Counted from the stretch's first letter, positions 41,063-52,119 are shown. The stretch: 64,000 nt of DNA from Candida dubliniensis CD36 (GCF_000026945.1 NC_012864.1:620001-684000); one strand, 5' to 3'. Translations and numbers: made by a program. The notes: generated by a model not told the origin, from the sequence alone.

Positions 41063-41272
41063 TTATGTGATATGTATTGCTAGTATTTTCCTAGTCAAAT
41101 TATAACCTTTTGGTGGTTTTTCTTCCACCAGACTCCTCCACTTTTATTGTGGATTTCTTACAGGGTGTTCATAAAATAAAACTTGAAAACGTCACTTGGT
41201 CTGTACTTATATTGATATTGTATCTAAATAAAAAGAAAAAAAAAAAAAAATCTCCATCTATTTACCATTTAT

Positions 41273-42298
41273 TTAACCAATGATTTGAACAACAGAATCA
41301 TCTATAGATTTTTTGAAATCAATAAATTTGAATCCAAGTAATTCTCTAGTCTTTTCATTATCAATTCTACTTTCACCTTTCTTCCAAGCATCAGCTTGAG
41401 ATGGATCACCTTTAGGTAATTTAGAATTCAATTGAGGGAAATCTTTATGAATCAAATCCAAAATACTTTGAGTTGTAAATGGAGATTCAGCTAAAATTAA
41501 TCTTTTACCTTGAATTGAATCTTTTTCAAAAGCAACAATATGAGCTTTAGCAACATCTCTAACATCAATAAAATAACCAGTTAAATTAGTGAATGTATCA
41601 TTTGGTTTTGAATTCAATAATCCATTAATAATTTCTGATGATGTGTTTAATTGGGATTTATTTTTGATTTCAAAAGCTTGTGGACCAAAAATATAAACTG
41701 GATTAATAACAGAAAGAGTGAAATTTGGTTTTTCCTTTTCAACAAAATCCCATGCGGCTTTTTCAGCAAATTTCTTGGATGCAACATAACCAGAAAGTGG
41801 ATCAGCCAATGATTGTTCCCAAGTGATTGGATTCCAAGATTCTTCATTAGCTGGGATTGATGGGTCAGCTAAATCACCAAATCTTCCAATAGCAGCATAT
41901 GAAGAAGTGACAACAACACGTTTAACTTGTGGTCCATAAGTTTTGATGGCTTGTAAGGCATTATTAGTACCTTCAACAGCTGGAGTTAATAATTCTTTTT
42001 CAATATCAGTAATGTTGAAATGGAATGGAGAAGCAGTATGTAAGAAAACAGTAACTTCTGGATGTTTCTTTAAAGCATCATCAAAAGCACCTTTAACAGA
42101 AATATCTTTAACAATTTCATAAGTGAAATTTTCTGAAGCCAATTTAGCAGCTTTCAAATTTTCTTTTAAAGAGTCACCTTTTTCATTGGATCTAACAGTA
42201 CCAACAACTTTATAATCTTTTTCGATCAATTGCTTGACTAAAGTTTGAGCAACAAAACCTGAAGCACCAGAAACGAAAACTGTGGTAGATGAAGACAT
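41273..42298 (-). CDS. GRP2: NAD(P)H-dependent methylglyoxal reductase family protein
   Basis: 341 residues, an extended short-chain dehydrogenase of the dihydroflavonol/methylglyoxal reductase group. The nucleotide-binding motif SGASGFVAQTL (residues 10-20) is followed by GTVRS, whose Arg can contact NADPH. The catalytic set is S132/S133 (VTSSYAA), Y171 and K175 (YVASK). Yeast relatives (Gre2) and C. albicans Grp2 reduce methylglyoxal and other aldehydes, protecting from glycolytic by-products and affecting redox balance. Highly biased codons imply strong expression. A TTACTAA site lies upstream. Close paralogs exist in this family, so the exact symbol relies partly on gene order. Confidence 0.88.
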   Translation of the reverse strand: MSSSTTVFVSGASGFVAQTLVKQLIEKDYKVVGTVRSNEKGDSLKENLKAAKLASENFTYEIVKDISVKGAFDDALKKHPEVTVFLHTASPFHFNITDIEKELLTPAVEGTNNALQAIKTYGPQVKRVVVTSSYAAIGRFGDLADPSIPANEESWNPITWEQSLADPLSGYVASKKFAEKAAWDFVEKEKPNFTLSVINPVYIFGPQAFEIKNKSQLNTSSEIINGLLNSKPNDTFTNLTGYFIDVRDVAKAHIVAFEKDSIQGKRLILAESPFTTQSILDLIHKDFPQLNSKLPKGDPSQADAWKKGESRIDNEKTRELLGFKFIDFKKSIDDSVVQIIG

Positions 42299-42770
42299 TA
42301 TAGTAATAGATGAAGTATAATATGAGGGGATGGAAATATTCTAATCAGTTTATAAAGATTTGAATTATTGAAAGAACAAAAATAAAAAAAAAAACAGGAA
42401 TATAAATTGATTTCAATTGGAATTTGGTACCCCTTTTTATATTCTTTTCATTGCTCTTCAATTATTAAAATCCAGGGATGAAAATTCACCCTTGCTGAAT
42501 AAAAAGAATCCTGGAAATATTTCAAGGGAAAGCCACAAAAAAAAAAAAAAAAAAAAATGGAAGATAAAAGAACCGAATTGATTATATTGCTCTTCTCTCA
42601 ATTTTGTCGGAAATTAATTAATAGAATCTTTCGGAATAACAACAACGACTCGCCACAGCAATCTAGAAGAAAATATGAGGCGATGGAACAAAAAAAACAT
42701 ATTTCCAATGATTGCTTTCCCCATTAGGAAAGTTACCGAACTTTTTTTTTTCGGGTCCTCATTGTTGTAC

Positions 42771-42777
42771 TTACTAA
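42771..42777. promoter_or_regulatory. TTACTAA, AP-1 (Cap1) type site upstream of GRP2
   Basis: A perfect Yap1/Cap1 recognition sequence 473 bp upstream of the GRP2 start. Cap1 is the oxidative-stress bZIP factor of C. albicans, and GRP2-type reductases are known stress-induced genes. Function is inferred. Confidence 0.5.
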
Positions 42778-43607
42778 GAGAAACTGTCGGACAAAATTGT
42801 AATTACAACTGAACGGATAAAAGAAAGTGTTACCTTGTTAACCGATAAACAAGTCTCCGTCAATACTTTCTTATTCTTGAATGTCTGTGGTTTAGAAGTA
42901 AAATTTATGGATATGACAAATTTGTAGATATGAATAGACCTAGAGCAACAACACCAGAAATTTGGTGTGTAGAATTTAAATACTCAGTTTGGTTCAAATT
43001 TGCTTTTTCGACCACTGTGGCATGGTCTGTTTATGCCTCAATTATCCCTATAAAGACTGACTAAAGAATTTGAATCAATAACAAAGCTATGATTTCAGTT
43101 AATAAATGACAAATACCTGGGGGGGTGGCTTTTTTCTACTTTTTTTTGTGTGGAATTACAATGCAAAAAAAAAACAAACAGACAAAAGTTTTAACCTTGA
43201 AGAATCAACAGTTGATCAATAACCCATACAAACTACATTTATTGAAAACTTCTCCTATTGTTGTATCCATAGAATGGTTTCAAGATTTTTGACATATTTT
43301 GACACTAACACACAAACACAAAAGTCTAGAATTATTTGTTTGATTTGGTTGTTATAGTCTAACCTGGTTCTTATATTGGTAGCACCACAAAATTGATTTC
43401 AATAACCCTAATGTTTATATAATACCCAAAAAAAAACCGAATAAGATTCAATTAACATGGTTGTGAATATATATGCTGCTAAGGGATCCTTTTATGAAGC
43501 GAACCCTATAGAGACTTAAACTTCATCGAGTTTGACCTATATATACAATTGAATTACTGTTGGTAATTAGAATTCCCAAAAGTACAACACAACACTTTCA
43601 CTTTGCT

Positions 43608-43609
<2 letters not shown>

Positions 43610-43640
<31 letters not shown>
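43610..43640. repeat. A31 homopolymer
   Basis: Uninterrupted run of 31 A residues about 320 bp upstream of YNK1; together with the T24 run at 43789 it is complementary and probably nucleosome-excluding. Confidence 0.85.
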
Positions 43641-43641
<1 letters not shown>

Positions 43642-43788
43642 ACCAACGGAATCATTACAAACCAACTATTTCAGTAAAGCTTTATATGAATGCAACTTCC
43701 TCCTTCTTTGTTTGACGAAAAACAAGGAGTCAACCCTATAAACGTGTGTGTGTGTGCCAACCAGAATCCAAACGAAACGAAACGAAAA

Positions 43789-43812
43789 TTTTTTTTTTTT
43801 TTTTTTTTTTTT
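43789..43812. repeat. T24 homopolymer
   Basis: Run of 24 T residues about 150 bp upstream of the YNK1 start, followed directly by CGGCCGCC, a GC-rich palindromic patch. Confidence 0.85.
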
Positions 43813-43957
43813 CGGCCGCCCAATGAAAATTTAAATTGAAATTTCCTGTCGATTCAATTTTTTTTCAACTTTCCCCTTTCCCCTTTCCTCTTCTTCTTTC
43901 CCTTTTCCTTTTTTTTTTTTCAATTACAATTACAATTCAAATTATATTTATTCAATA

Positions 43958-44413
43958 ATGTCAGACGAAAGAACTTTTATTGCTATTAAACCAGACGGTG
44001 TTCAAAGAGGTTTAATCTCATCTATTTTGGGTAGATTTGAACAAAGAGGTTTCAAATTAGTTGGTATTAAATTGGTTCAACCAACTGAATCTTTATTAAG
44101 AACTCATTATGAAGATTTACAATCTAAACCATTTTTCCCATCTTTATTATCTTATATGTTATCTGGTCCAGTTTTAGCTACTGTTTGGGAAGGTAAAGAT
44201 GTTGTTAAACAAGGTAGAGCCATTTTAGGTGCTACTAACCCATTACAATCTGCTCCAGGTACTATTAGAGGTGATTTTGCCATTGATATGGGTAGAAATG
44301 TTTGTCATGGTTCTGATTCTGTTGAATCTGCTAACAAGGAAATTAACTTGTGGTTCAAAAAAGAAGAATTGGTTGAATACAAACCAGCTTTGTTTGGTTG
44401 GATCTATGAATAA
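43958..44413 (+). CDS. YNK1: Nucleoside diphosphate kinase
   Basis: 151 residues, the family's usual length. The active-site histidine that carries the phosphate is H117 in [12 protein letters not shown], the universal NDP kinase signature. [16 protein letters not shown] at the N-terminus and [14 protein letters not shown] are also conserved. It moves the gamma phosphate from ATP to other nucleoside diphosphates as a homohexamer in the cytosol. Every Leu codon is TTA or TTG and codon bias is extreme, so expression is high. No targeting peptide. Confidence 0.98.
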   Translation: MSDERTFIAIKPDGVQRGLISSILGRFEQRGFKLVGIKLVQPTESLLRTHYEDLQSKPFFPSLLSYMLSGPVLATVWEGKDVVKQGRAILGATNPLQSAPGTIRGDFAIDMGRNVCHGSDSVESANKEINLWFKKEELVEYKPALFGWIYE

Positions 44414-44852
44414 ATTACATAGAGATAAACAATTCTATTTTAAATTATAAATTATATTAAATGATTTTACAATTAAAACCAATCAAATAGTTTCAACTTT
44501 ATGTGTTTTATGTTTTCTTTTTTTTTGATATATAGTTTACGTAAATAAGTAAAAAAAAAAAAAAAAAATAATGAAATAGAAGAAAATTATTTATTACAAT
44601 TCAAAGTTACATCAAGTTTTTTATGTGTCAATTGGTGATCTCTATACCTTGAATTGGTTTGAGTTGAATTGAATTGAATTGATTAATTATTAGTCGAAGC
44701 TGAAAGTAAATGTTGGAGAGAACAAGAAAAAAAAAAAAAAATTGGTGTGTCGCAGAATCAGAGCCAAAATTGAAGATTGGAGTTTTTTTAATCGAGACAA
44801 ACAAACAAACAAACAAACAAGTAATTAATAATTACATTACAAACCACAAGAA
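44414..44852. other. Intergenic region, YNK1 to SPT8
   Basis: About 440 bp with an A19 tract near 44551, an A15 tract near 44729 and a CAAA repeat just before SPT8 (about 44800-44820). Nothing else seen. Confidence 0.5.
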
Positions 44853-47249
44853 ATGGCATCAATCGAACAAGACGATCTTTTTAATGTTCAAGACGATGAA
44901 GAGGAAGATATGGAGGAAGAAGAAGAAGAAGACGAAAACGTTGAGGATGAAGTAGAGATAGAAGAAGTGGGGGAAAATGCGGATGCCCTGCAACAAGAAG
45001 AAGAAGAAGAAGAAGATTATCAAATGGATATTGATACTGAAGATCAACAACAACAAAATGATGATGAGGGAGAGGAGGAAGAAGAAGAGGAAGAAGAGGA
45101 AGAAGAGGAAGAGAATGAAGAAGACGATGAAGATGAGGAAATGGCGGATGAAGATGCTGAAAATGAAGAAGAGGAAAATGGAGAAGAAGAAGAAGAAGAA
45201 GAAGAAGAAGAAGAAGAAGATAACAAGGATGAAAAGGATAACAAAGTTGTTGAAAAAGCTATAGAAACTGGTCCAGAAAAGAAAACTACTGATAATGATA
45301 AAGAGAAGGATGAAATTAAATCAACATCTGAACTGCAATTACCTTCAGCAGCCATTGATCAATCCAAAGATAATGACGAAGATATTTTCTTAGGTGATGA
45401 TACTACCAAAAATTCTGATAACCCAACCCCCAAGGATTCCTCCAAAGATGCAAATATTGACAATACTTTATCTAAAGATGATAAATCACCAAAAGATGAC
45501 TCCAAAAAGAAACCCCCCATTGATCAATCAAATAATAATAATAATACTAACAAAAGCCAAAGTCAACAATCAGAAAATACTAAACTTGAAAAATCCAAAA
45601 ATAAAGAACATCTAATAGAAGACAATGAGAAAAATCAAATCCAACCAGAAGAATTGGAAACAAATTTATCATTTCGAGAACAAACCATACGGAAAGCTCG
45701 TAAAGCTACTGAATTTGATATTATCCCTCAAGTAGCCATTCCTTATGCTAATCAATGTCATGCTTTAGCATTTACTAATGGACCTAAATGGATATTAACT
45801 GGAGGTGAAGATGGATTTATTCGTAAATATGATTTTATTGCTTCAATTCAAGGGAAATCTCCTTTAACAATGGCACAAAAACATAATTTATTTTCTGATT
45901 CATTAACTAATGCCGGAGTAATATGTTCATATTGGGAAAATGAACAACCATTAACAAGAAAACAATTAATGACTCAAAATCCAAAATTAAAAGATAGTGA
46001 TTTTTCTACTGGATCAGTTAGTTATGAACCAAAAATTAATCCTGTATATGCTTTAGATGCTGAAAAAAATGGTTATTGGTGTTTATCAGGATTATTATCA
46101 GGTGGGATATCTTTATATACTATGAGATATAATGAAGGAGCTATTCATCATTATTTCCATCAAGGAAATAAAGAAAATAAATCTAGAGGTCATACTGATG
46201 CAGTATCAGTAATAAAATTAAATCAAGAACAAGATAAATTTTTATCAGGATCTTGGGATAAAACAATTCGACAATGGGATTTAAATACTGGAAGAACAGT
46301 ATTAGAATATACTGGAAATTCTGGTCAAATATCAAATATTGAATTTAGACCTGATGGATTAAGTGATATTACTTTTGTGGTTTCTCAAGATGAAGAGGAA
46401 GAGAAAAAGGAAGAGAAATCAATCGGTGGTAGTGGTGGTAGTGGTGGTGGTGGTGGTGGTAATTCTGGGGAGACTTTGATTAATTCAAATGATGATATAG
46501 ATTCATTATTTGGTGATAGTGATAAAGATAAAGATGAAGAAATGACCGACACAACTAAGAAGGATAAGGAAAAAGAAAAAGAAAAAGAGATACCAAGAAT
46601 AGTTATTGAATCAATTGATGAATCAAAATCCAATAAAAATAATAATAGAGGAGCTCATAATAAACCTCATTTAAATTCCAATATTTTTATGTCATCTACT
46701 ATAGATGGAACAATTAATATTTGGGATATTCGAACAAATTCACCAGTTATAAGATTAGGAGTATCTGAAGGAACACCACCATGGTGTATGTCACTGACAT
46801 GGTCAAATAATGGGGATTTTATTTATGCTGGTCGAAGAAATGGTACTGTTGAAGAAATTTCCATTAAAATGCCTCATAAACGTAGTAAACTGGGTCATCA
46901 TCAAGATACTATGATACCTAATATATCAAAATTATTACAATTTCCTAAAATTAGTGGACCAGTAAGTGCTATATCAACTATGCCTAATGATGATTTTTTA
47001 CTTTGTGGATCAAATGATAATATTCGATTATATAATTTGAAATTATATGATGAATTAAATAATATTTCTATTAATTCTAAAAAACAAGCAACTCCATTTT
47101 TAATTGTTCCTGGTCATCATGGAGGAATGTTATCACAATTATATGTTGATGAAACTGGAAGATTTATGGTTAGTGCTAGTGGATATCGTGGTTGGGGTCA
47201 TGGAAATTATACTGATACTGTATTGATATATGAAATTGATTTCCAATAA
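44853..47249 (+). CDS. SPT8: SAGA subunit Spt8, WD40 protein with acidic N-terminus
   Basis: 798 residues. Residues 5-140 are almost entirely Asp/Glu (GAA/GAG triplets), then a Lys/Asp/Ser/Asn-rich linker to about 270. The conserved part begins at TIRKARKATEFDIIPQVAIP and forms WD40 repeats (WILTGGEDGFIRKYDFI, FLSGSWDKTIRQWDLN, STIDGTINIWDIR, LLCGSNDNIRLYNL). A Gly/Ser and Lys/Glu insertion splits the propeller near residues 510-600. It ends GYRGWGHGNYTDTVLIYEID, typical of Spt8. Spt8 links the SAGA co-activator to TATA-binding protein. Two CTG codons, in the segments TSELQLP and RSKLGHH, should encode Ser. Confidence 0.92.
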   Translation: MASIEQDDLFNVQDDEEEDMEEEEEEDENVEDEVEIEEVGENADALQQEEEEEEDYQMDIDTEDQQQQNDDEGEEEEEEEEEEEEEENEEDDEDEEMADEDAENEEEENGEEEEEEEEEEEEDNKDEKDNKVVEKAIETGPEKKTTDNDKEKDEIKSTSELQLPSAAIDQSKDNDEDIFLGDDTTKNSDNPTPKDSSKDANIDNTLSKDDKSPKDDSKKKPPIDQSNNNNNTNKSQSQQSENTKLEKSKNKEHLIEDNEKNQIQPEELETNLSFREQTIRKARKATEFDIIPQVAIPYANQCHALAFTNGPKWILTGGEDGFIRKYDFIASIQGKSPLTMAQKHNLFSDSLTNAGVICSYWENEQPLTRKQLMTQNPKLKDSDFSTGSVSYEPKINPVYALDAEKNGYWCLSGLLSGGISLYTMRYNEGAIHHYFHQGNKENKSRGHTDAVSVIKLNQEQDKFLSGSWDKTIRQWDLNTGRTVLEYTGNSGQISNIEFRPDGLSDITFVVSQDEEEEKKEEKSIGGSGGSGGGGGGNSGETLINSNDDIDSLFGDSDKDKDEEMTDTTKKDKEKEKEKEIPRIVIESIDESKSNKNNNRGAHNKPHLNSNIFMSSTIDGTINIWDIRTNSPVIRLGVSEGTPPWCMSLTWSNNGDFIYAGRRNGTVEEISIKMPHKRSKLGHHQDTMIPNISKLLQFPKISGPVSAISTMPNDDFLLCGSNDNIRLYNLKLYDELNNISINSKKQATPFLIVPGHHGGMLSQLYVDETGRFMVSASGYRGWGHGNYTDTVLIYEIDFQ

Positions 47250-47482
47250 AATACCCCCCCTCAGAAAATATATAGACAGACAAACATTGAAATAAAATTT
47301 GTAAGATTATTGTAATATATATATATATATATATAAAATGTTTTTTTTAATAATATTTGAAATTACATATAAATAAAAAAAATAAATAAATATAATAAAG
47401 TGCTTCTTTTAAAGAAAGACGGGGTTTTTTTTTTTAAAAAAAATCATCATTTTATCTTATCTTATCTTGTCTTATCTTTCTA

Positions 47483-47776
47483 TCAATTAAATCCATAAAT
47501 TGTATTTCTAATATTACCAATTCCAATATTTCCGAAAAAATTCCCTATATTATTAGTTGTAATACCACCATTAGTAATACTATTAAAACTTTCTTCAAGA
47601 TCATTAATAAATGTTGTACCAATTGTACTTAATGTAAATAATGGTTCATATTGTAATAATTGTTTTATTGGATTAATAATCATTGTTATCAAAAAATTAC
47701 TATTATTATTAGGTTTTATAAGAAAAAAATGGAGAATGAAACCAATAAAACCAATAGTAATACTGATTTTATAAAT

Positions 47777-47811
<35 letters not shown>

Positions 47812-49741
47812 ATAATGATAAAATCCAATTCTTATTTCTAATAACCCTTTCATCAGCATCATCATCATCATTGCTATTGTTATTGTTATTGTTATTGTTA
47901 TTGGTGGTGGTGGTGATCGTAGTATCGTTAATTTCTTGAGATTCTTCCACATCATTATTGTGAAAGAATTTTCTAAATAATAACGTTGATTTAATTCTAT
48001 GAATTGAAGATGAAGTAATTGAATTGGCCAATGTTAATGATGATGATAACAGATTTCCACTTGATGATGACAACGAATTACCATCATCTTCATCATATTG
48101 TATTGATTGTATTGATTGTGATAATTCCTCTTCTTCTTCTTGTTGTTGTTGTTGTTGTTGTTGCTTCGCTAGTAGTTCTTGGAAAATCTTTTCTTCTTCT
48201 ATCTGTTCATCTTTAACTTGTTTTAATATTTGATTATCTTGTTTTGCTATTAGATTCAGTAATTCATCAACATATTCTTCTAGTTTTTCATTTTGATCTT
48301 GTGATATTAAATATCTATATTGATTAAATTTTTCTAATTTCAGATTATCGTTGCCATTATCAACTAATTTCGATGTATTACACAATACTGAATCGACATT
48401 ATATTGTTGAAACCATTTATTCCAAGTAGTTTCATTATTAGTTAACTCATCTATAGGGAACATTTCAAGTAATTCTTTTGATTTATTAAGTATTGTAACT
48501 AATTGAGAATCAGTTAATCCATCAAATAAATTACTTGATGATATAGTACTATGAACTATATCAGGATCAATATTACTAAAATCAATGGAGATATCATCAT
48601 TTTCTTCTTGTGGAATATTTAAAGTTTGCCAAATTTTTGATTTAAAAGTTATTAATGTGGCCACATAAATATACATATTTATTAATACGGAATTATAACT
48701 TAAACTGAAATCCCATAAAGTTAATATTTGTGATAAATTAATTAAATCATGAGAATAAATGGTTAAAATTGATGATAATGCTTGATAAAATTTATAATCA
48801 TAATTTAATCCTTGAGATTGAATAAATGAATTTGAAGTTTGTTTAATTAATTCAAATAATTGATTATCAACAATTTGTAATATTGTGGGAATTAATCGTA
48901 AATGATTTATTGATAAATTAATATCAGTAATTAAATAATCTCGTAAATGATAAATTGCCAATTTTTCCAACATTTTAAATGCCAATTCTTCATCAATTTG
49001 ATAATCATTACCATCTTCATAAGTATTATTAGATCCATCATTATGTTTTGATCCATTGATATTAATATTATAATCATCCAGTTTATCATTAGGAATATAA
49101 CATACTAATAAAATAATACTGGCAATATCATGAAATCCTTGATAATAATTTAAACTAGGATATTTCCGTAATAATTTTATAATTAAATTGGATAATTTCC
49201 CCTTTAAATGATCAATTTCATTGGTTGTTAATATTGTTGTATAAGATGATGAACCTGAATACAGTAATGATTGTATATGATTTAAAATTGTTATTGATCG
49301 TTGAATATCTAATTTTACTTGATCTTCATCTTTATGAGGTGGTAATTCAACACATTGTAAATCTTGTAAAAATAAATCTGTAGAAAATTTGTTATTTGAA
49401 AGTATTGAAGGTGGAAGATGGTTGTCATTTTTGATGGTAACATCTTTATTGTGGATGTTGCTATTATCATCTATACCTAATAAGATTGGCCATATTTTAC
49501 ATCTTAATTCATTATTAATAAGTCCATCAGTAGATCGAGCTAAATCAGTTAATAATTTAAGTACTTCCTGTTTATCATTTGTTTTGGTGATTGTATTATA
49601 AATTGTTTTAACTTTTAAATTTTTGATATGATCATTTAGGGGCAAATTATCTTCATTGCTTCGGTATAATGATTCTCCTAGAAAATCTATATCCATTGAT
49701 GATGAAGGTTGATAAGATATCTCAGATGTGATGACTGACAT
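47483..49741 (-). CDS. TBC-domain Rab GTPase-activating protein, tail-anchored
   Basis: 752 residues. A TBC domain spans about residues 65-390: LRCKIWPILLGID opens it, LDIQRSITIL supplies the finger Arg, and LLRKYPSLNYYQGFHDIASI supplies the Gln finger. The Gln motif reads YYQG rather than the common YCQG. HLRDYLITDINLSINHLRLI follows. After a Gln/Glu and Asn-rich region, a single C-terminal helix (ISITIGFIGFILHFFLI, about residues 665-681) suggests ER or Golgi anchoring. That combination is found in the yeast Gyp8/Gyp10 and animal TBC1D20 group, GAPs for Ypt1/Rab1-type GTPases. It is longer than these relatives because of poly-Asn and poly-Gln insertions. Which of the two yeast proteins is orthologous is unresolved. 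Confidence 0.82.
47778..47905. repeat. Asparagine-coding triplet repeats in the TBC gene
   Basis: Two blocks of AAT/AAC codons (GTT/ATT on the plus strand, at about 47778-47808 and 47876-47900) encode poly-Asn runs just before the membrane anchor. Likely length-variable. Confidence 0.8.
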
Positions 49742-50916
49742 TGTAGAAAAAAAGTAATATATGTATATGTTCTTAGAAAAGTCCGAAGAAGGAGATTGAA
49801 TGTGTATCTAAAATCAATTGGAATTATCTTTGTATCTTGTCAATATGGAAAAAAAAAAAAATAAAAGTAGGAAGGAGTAATTGGAGTAGTAGTAGTAGTA
49901 ATAATAGTAGTCTAAAGCAAGAAATTAGAAATAATATAAATTGAATGGAGAAAATAATGATAGTAAATTAAGGAATTAATGTGTGTTGAATAATTGAATA
50001 ATTGAAGGATGAGGATGAGGATAAGGATGGAAGGAAACTGAGACAGTGTGAGTGTGTGAGTGTGAGTGAGTAAATAATTAACAAGATTGAATTTTGTGTG
50101 TGCATAGTAAAGTGATTGTGATTGTGGTGTGTGATGATGACAATGTGTGGGGGGCGTGTACAAAGTGACGAAAACAATTGTTATCAGATTACACGACCAT
50201 CTCTTTAGCAGATAATAATAATAATAATAATAAATTTTATTACAGTGAATTTCATTGGTTAATTATTACACAAAATTCAAATCTTTTTTTTTTTTGAACA
50301 TTATTACACGTACTAAACTGGTAGCTCTACACTAATACTAATACTACAACAACAACAACTACTACTACTACTACTTATCAACAAGTACTATATTGATATA
50401 AGACATTCTTATGATCTCCATTTTGTTGTTCACTTCACATATGAATTGGCAACAAAGTATATATTTGTGTTTTTTTTTTTTTTTTCACTCAATTGAAGTC
50501 CCACCCCACAAAACTTCCTGATGGTATATATTGTTATGGTAAACGGAATCATTAACCAATTTCAAACTAATATTCCGTGCTCCCAGAAATCAACAATCAA
50601 ATTATTTGGAACAATACCGAGCTACTAAAAATTAAATTAAATTAAATTATGAAAAAAAAAAAAAAAAAAATCTCCAGATAATTTTCAATTTGTCCGTAAT
50701 TCGGTTTCATCTTTGTTTTTTTAGACGAAAATTAACCTCCACTTCTGGTGTATCTCTCTCTCTGTGTGTGTGTGTGTATGTGTGGGGGGGGGGGGGGGGG
50801 GGGGGGGGAGACAGTCAGTTTCTATTTTTCAGATCTTAACTTTAACTTCTTTTTCTTTCTATCTTTCTATCTTTCTATCTTTTTGGTTTTAAACTTCAAT
50901 CTATATTTTCCCAATT
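49742..50916. other. Divergent promoter region, TBC gene and dioxygenase gene
   Basis: About 1.17 kb. It carries GTGTGA-type repeats at 50045-50075, AAT/ATA triplets near 50215-50230, a T run near 50469, an A run near 50652-50670, a TG run and then a 25-G homopolymer at 50784-50808, and TTTCTATC repeats near 50850-50880. No gene recognised. Confidence 0.6.
50784..50808. repeat. G25 homopolymer upstream of the dioxygenase gene
   Basis: Twenty-five consecutive G residues, directly after a TG repeat and 108 bp before the dioxygenase ATG. In AT-rich DNA such a run is rare and can form a G-quadruplex. Confidence 0.85.
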
Positions 50917-52119
50917 ATGTCTGTTACATTAGCTACACCAATTGAAGATTCTATTGAATTAAAATGGTCGGATAATGCTATTTCCAAATATCATAATATT
51001 TGGCTTAGAGATAATTGTCATTGTGATAAATGTCATTATTCATTAACCAAACAACGATTATTGAATTCAGCTACTATTAATCCAAATATTAAACCTAAAT
51101 CAATTGATTGTAAACAAGATCAATTATATATAGTTTGGGATCAAGATAATCATGCATCAAATTATGATTTTAATTGGCTTAGATTACATTCTTATCAACC
51201 AAGATTAATTCCTATTGATGAAAAATTGAAAAATGGTAAAAAATTATTAAATCGAGAATTATGGCAAGTTAAAGATATTGAAAATAATTTACCTAAAGTT
51301 GATTATAATAAAATCATGCAATCCACGAATGATGATGATGATGATAAGGATGAGGATGTTATTAAAGATTGGGTTTTAAAAATTTGGAAATATGGATTTT
51401 GTTTAATTGATAATGTTCCAATAACTCCAGAAGATACTGAAAAATTATGTGAAAAATTGAATTATATTAGACCTACTCATTATGGAGGATTTTGGGATTT
51501 TACTTCTGATTTAGCTAAAGCTGATACTGCTTATACTAATTTTGATATTAGTAGTCATACTGATGGGACTTATTGGTCTGATACTCCAGGATTACAATTA
51601 TTCCATTTATTATATCATGATGGTATTGGTGGTACTACTTCATTAGTTGATGCATTTAAATGTGCTGAAATATTGAAACAGAAATATCCAGAAAGTTATG
51701 AAATTTTTTGTCGTATCCCAGTACCAGCTCATTCTGCTGGTGAAGAAAAAGTTTGTATTCAACCCGATGAATTTAATCCAATATTTAAATTAAATGATCA
51801 AGGTCAATTATTACAAGTAAGATGGAATCAAAGTGATCGATCAACAATGGATAATTGGGAAAACCCTAATGAAGATATTCCCAAATTTTATCAAGCTATA
51901 CGTAATTGGGTAGAAATTATTACTTCACCAGAAAATGAAATGTGGTATCAAATGAAACCAGGTCAATGTTTAATTTTTGATAATTGGAGAGTTTTCCATC
52001 TGAGAAGTGAATTTACCGGGAAAAGAAGATTATGTGGAGCTTATTTTGAAAGAGATGATTTTGTTAGTAAATTAAAATTACTCGTATTAGGTAGACAAGC
52101 CGTATTAGATGCCATTTAA
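50917..52119 (+). CDS. Trimethyllysine / gamma-butyrobetaine dioxygenase family enzyme
   Basis: 400 residues, two domains. The N-terminal DUF971-like zinc domain has LRDNCHCDKCHYS (C34, C36, C39 and a downstream His as ligands). The C-terminal TauD-type fold holds the iron facial triad H214 and D216 (SSHTDGTYW) with H361 (WRVFHLRSEF) and the 2-oxoglutarate-binding Arg in GKRRLCGAYFERDDF. This pairing is specific to carnitine biosynthesis, where the first enzyme hydroxylates trimethyllysine and the last hydroxylates gamma-butyrobetaine. From remembered C. albicans work I favour trimethyllysine dioxygenase, but the two are hard to separate by eye. No mitochondrial presequence is visible. Confidence 0.88.
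   Translation: MSVTLATPIEDSIELKWSDNAISKYHNIWLRDNCHCDKCHYSLTKQRLLNSATINPNIKPKSIDCKQDQLYIVWDQDNHASNYDFNWLRLHSYQPRLIPIDEKLKNGKKLLNRELWQVKDIENNLPKVDYNKIMQSTNDDDDDKDEDVIKDWVLKIWKYGFCLIDNVPITPEDTEKLCEKLNYIRPTHYGGFWDFTSDLAKADTAYTNFDISSHTDGTYWSDTPGLQLFHLLYHDGIGGTTSLVDAFKCAEILKQKYPESYEIFCRIPVPAHSAGEEKVCIQPDEFNPIFKLNDQGQLLQVRWNQSDRSTMDNWENPNEDIPKFYQAIRNWVEIITSPENEMWYQMKPGQCLIFDNWRVFHLRSEFTGKRRLCGAYFERDDFVSKLKLLVLGRQAVLDAI

Larger units (their letters stand above)
42299..43957. other. Divergent promoter region, GRP2 and YNK1
   Basis: About 1.66 kb. It has A tracts at 42536-42557 and 43610-43640 (31 A), a T tract at 43789-43812 (24 T), a GT run near 43745, a CTTTCCC pyrimidine stretch before YNK1, and the TTACTAA at 42771. 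No gene, RNA or transposon recognised. Confidence 0.6.

Noticed and set aside
45044..45355. Poly-Ser frame antisense to SPT8
   Set aside because: It is the mirror of the GAA/GAG acidic repeat in SPT8.
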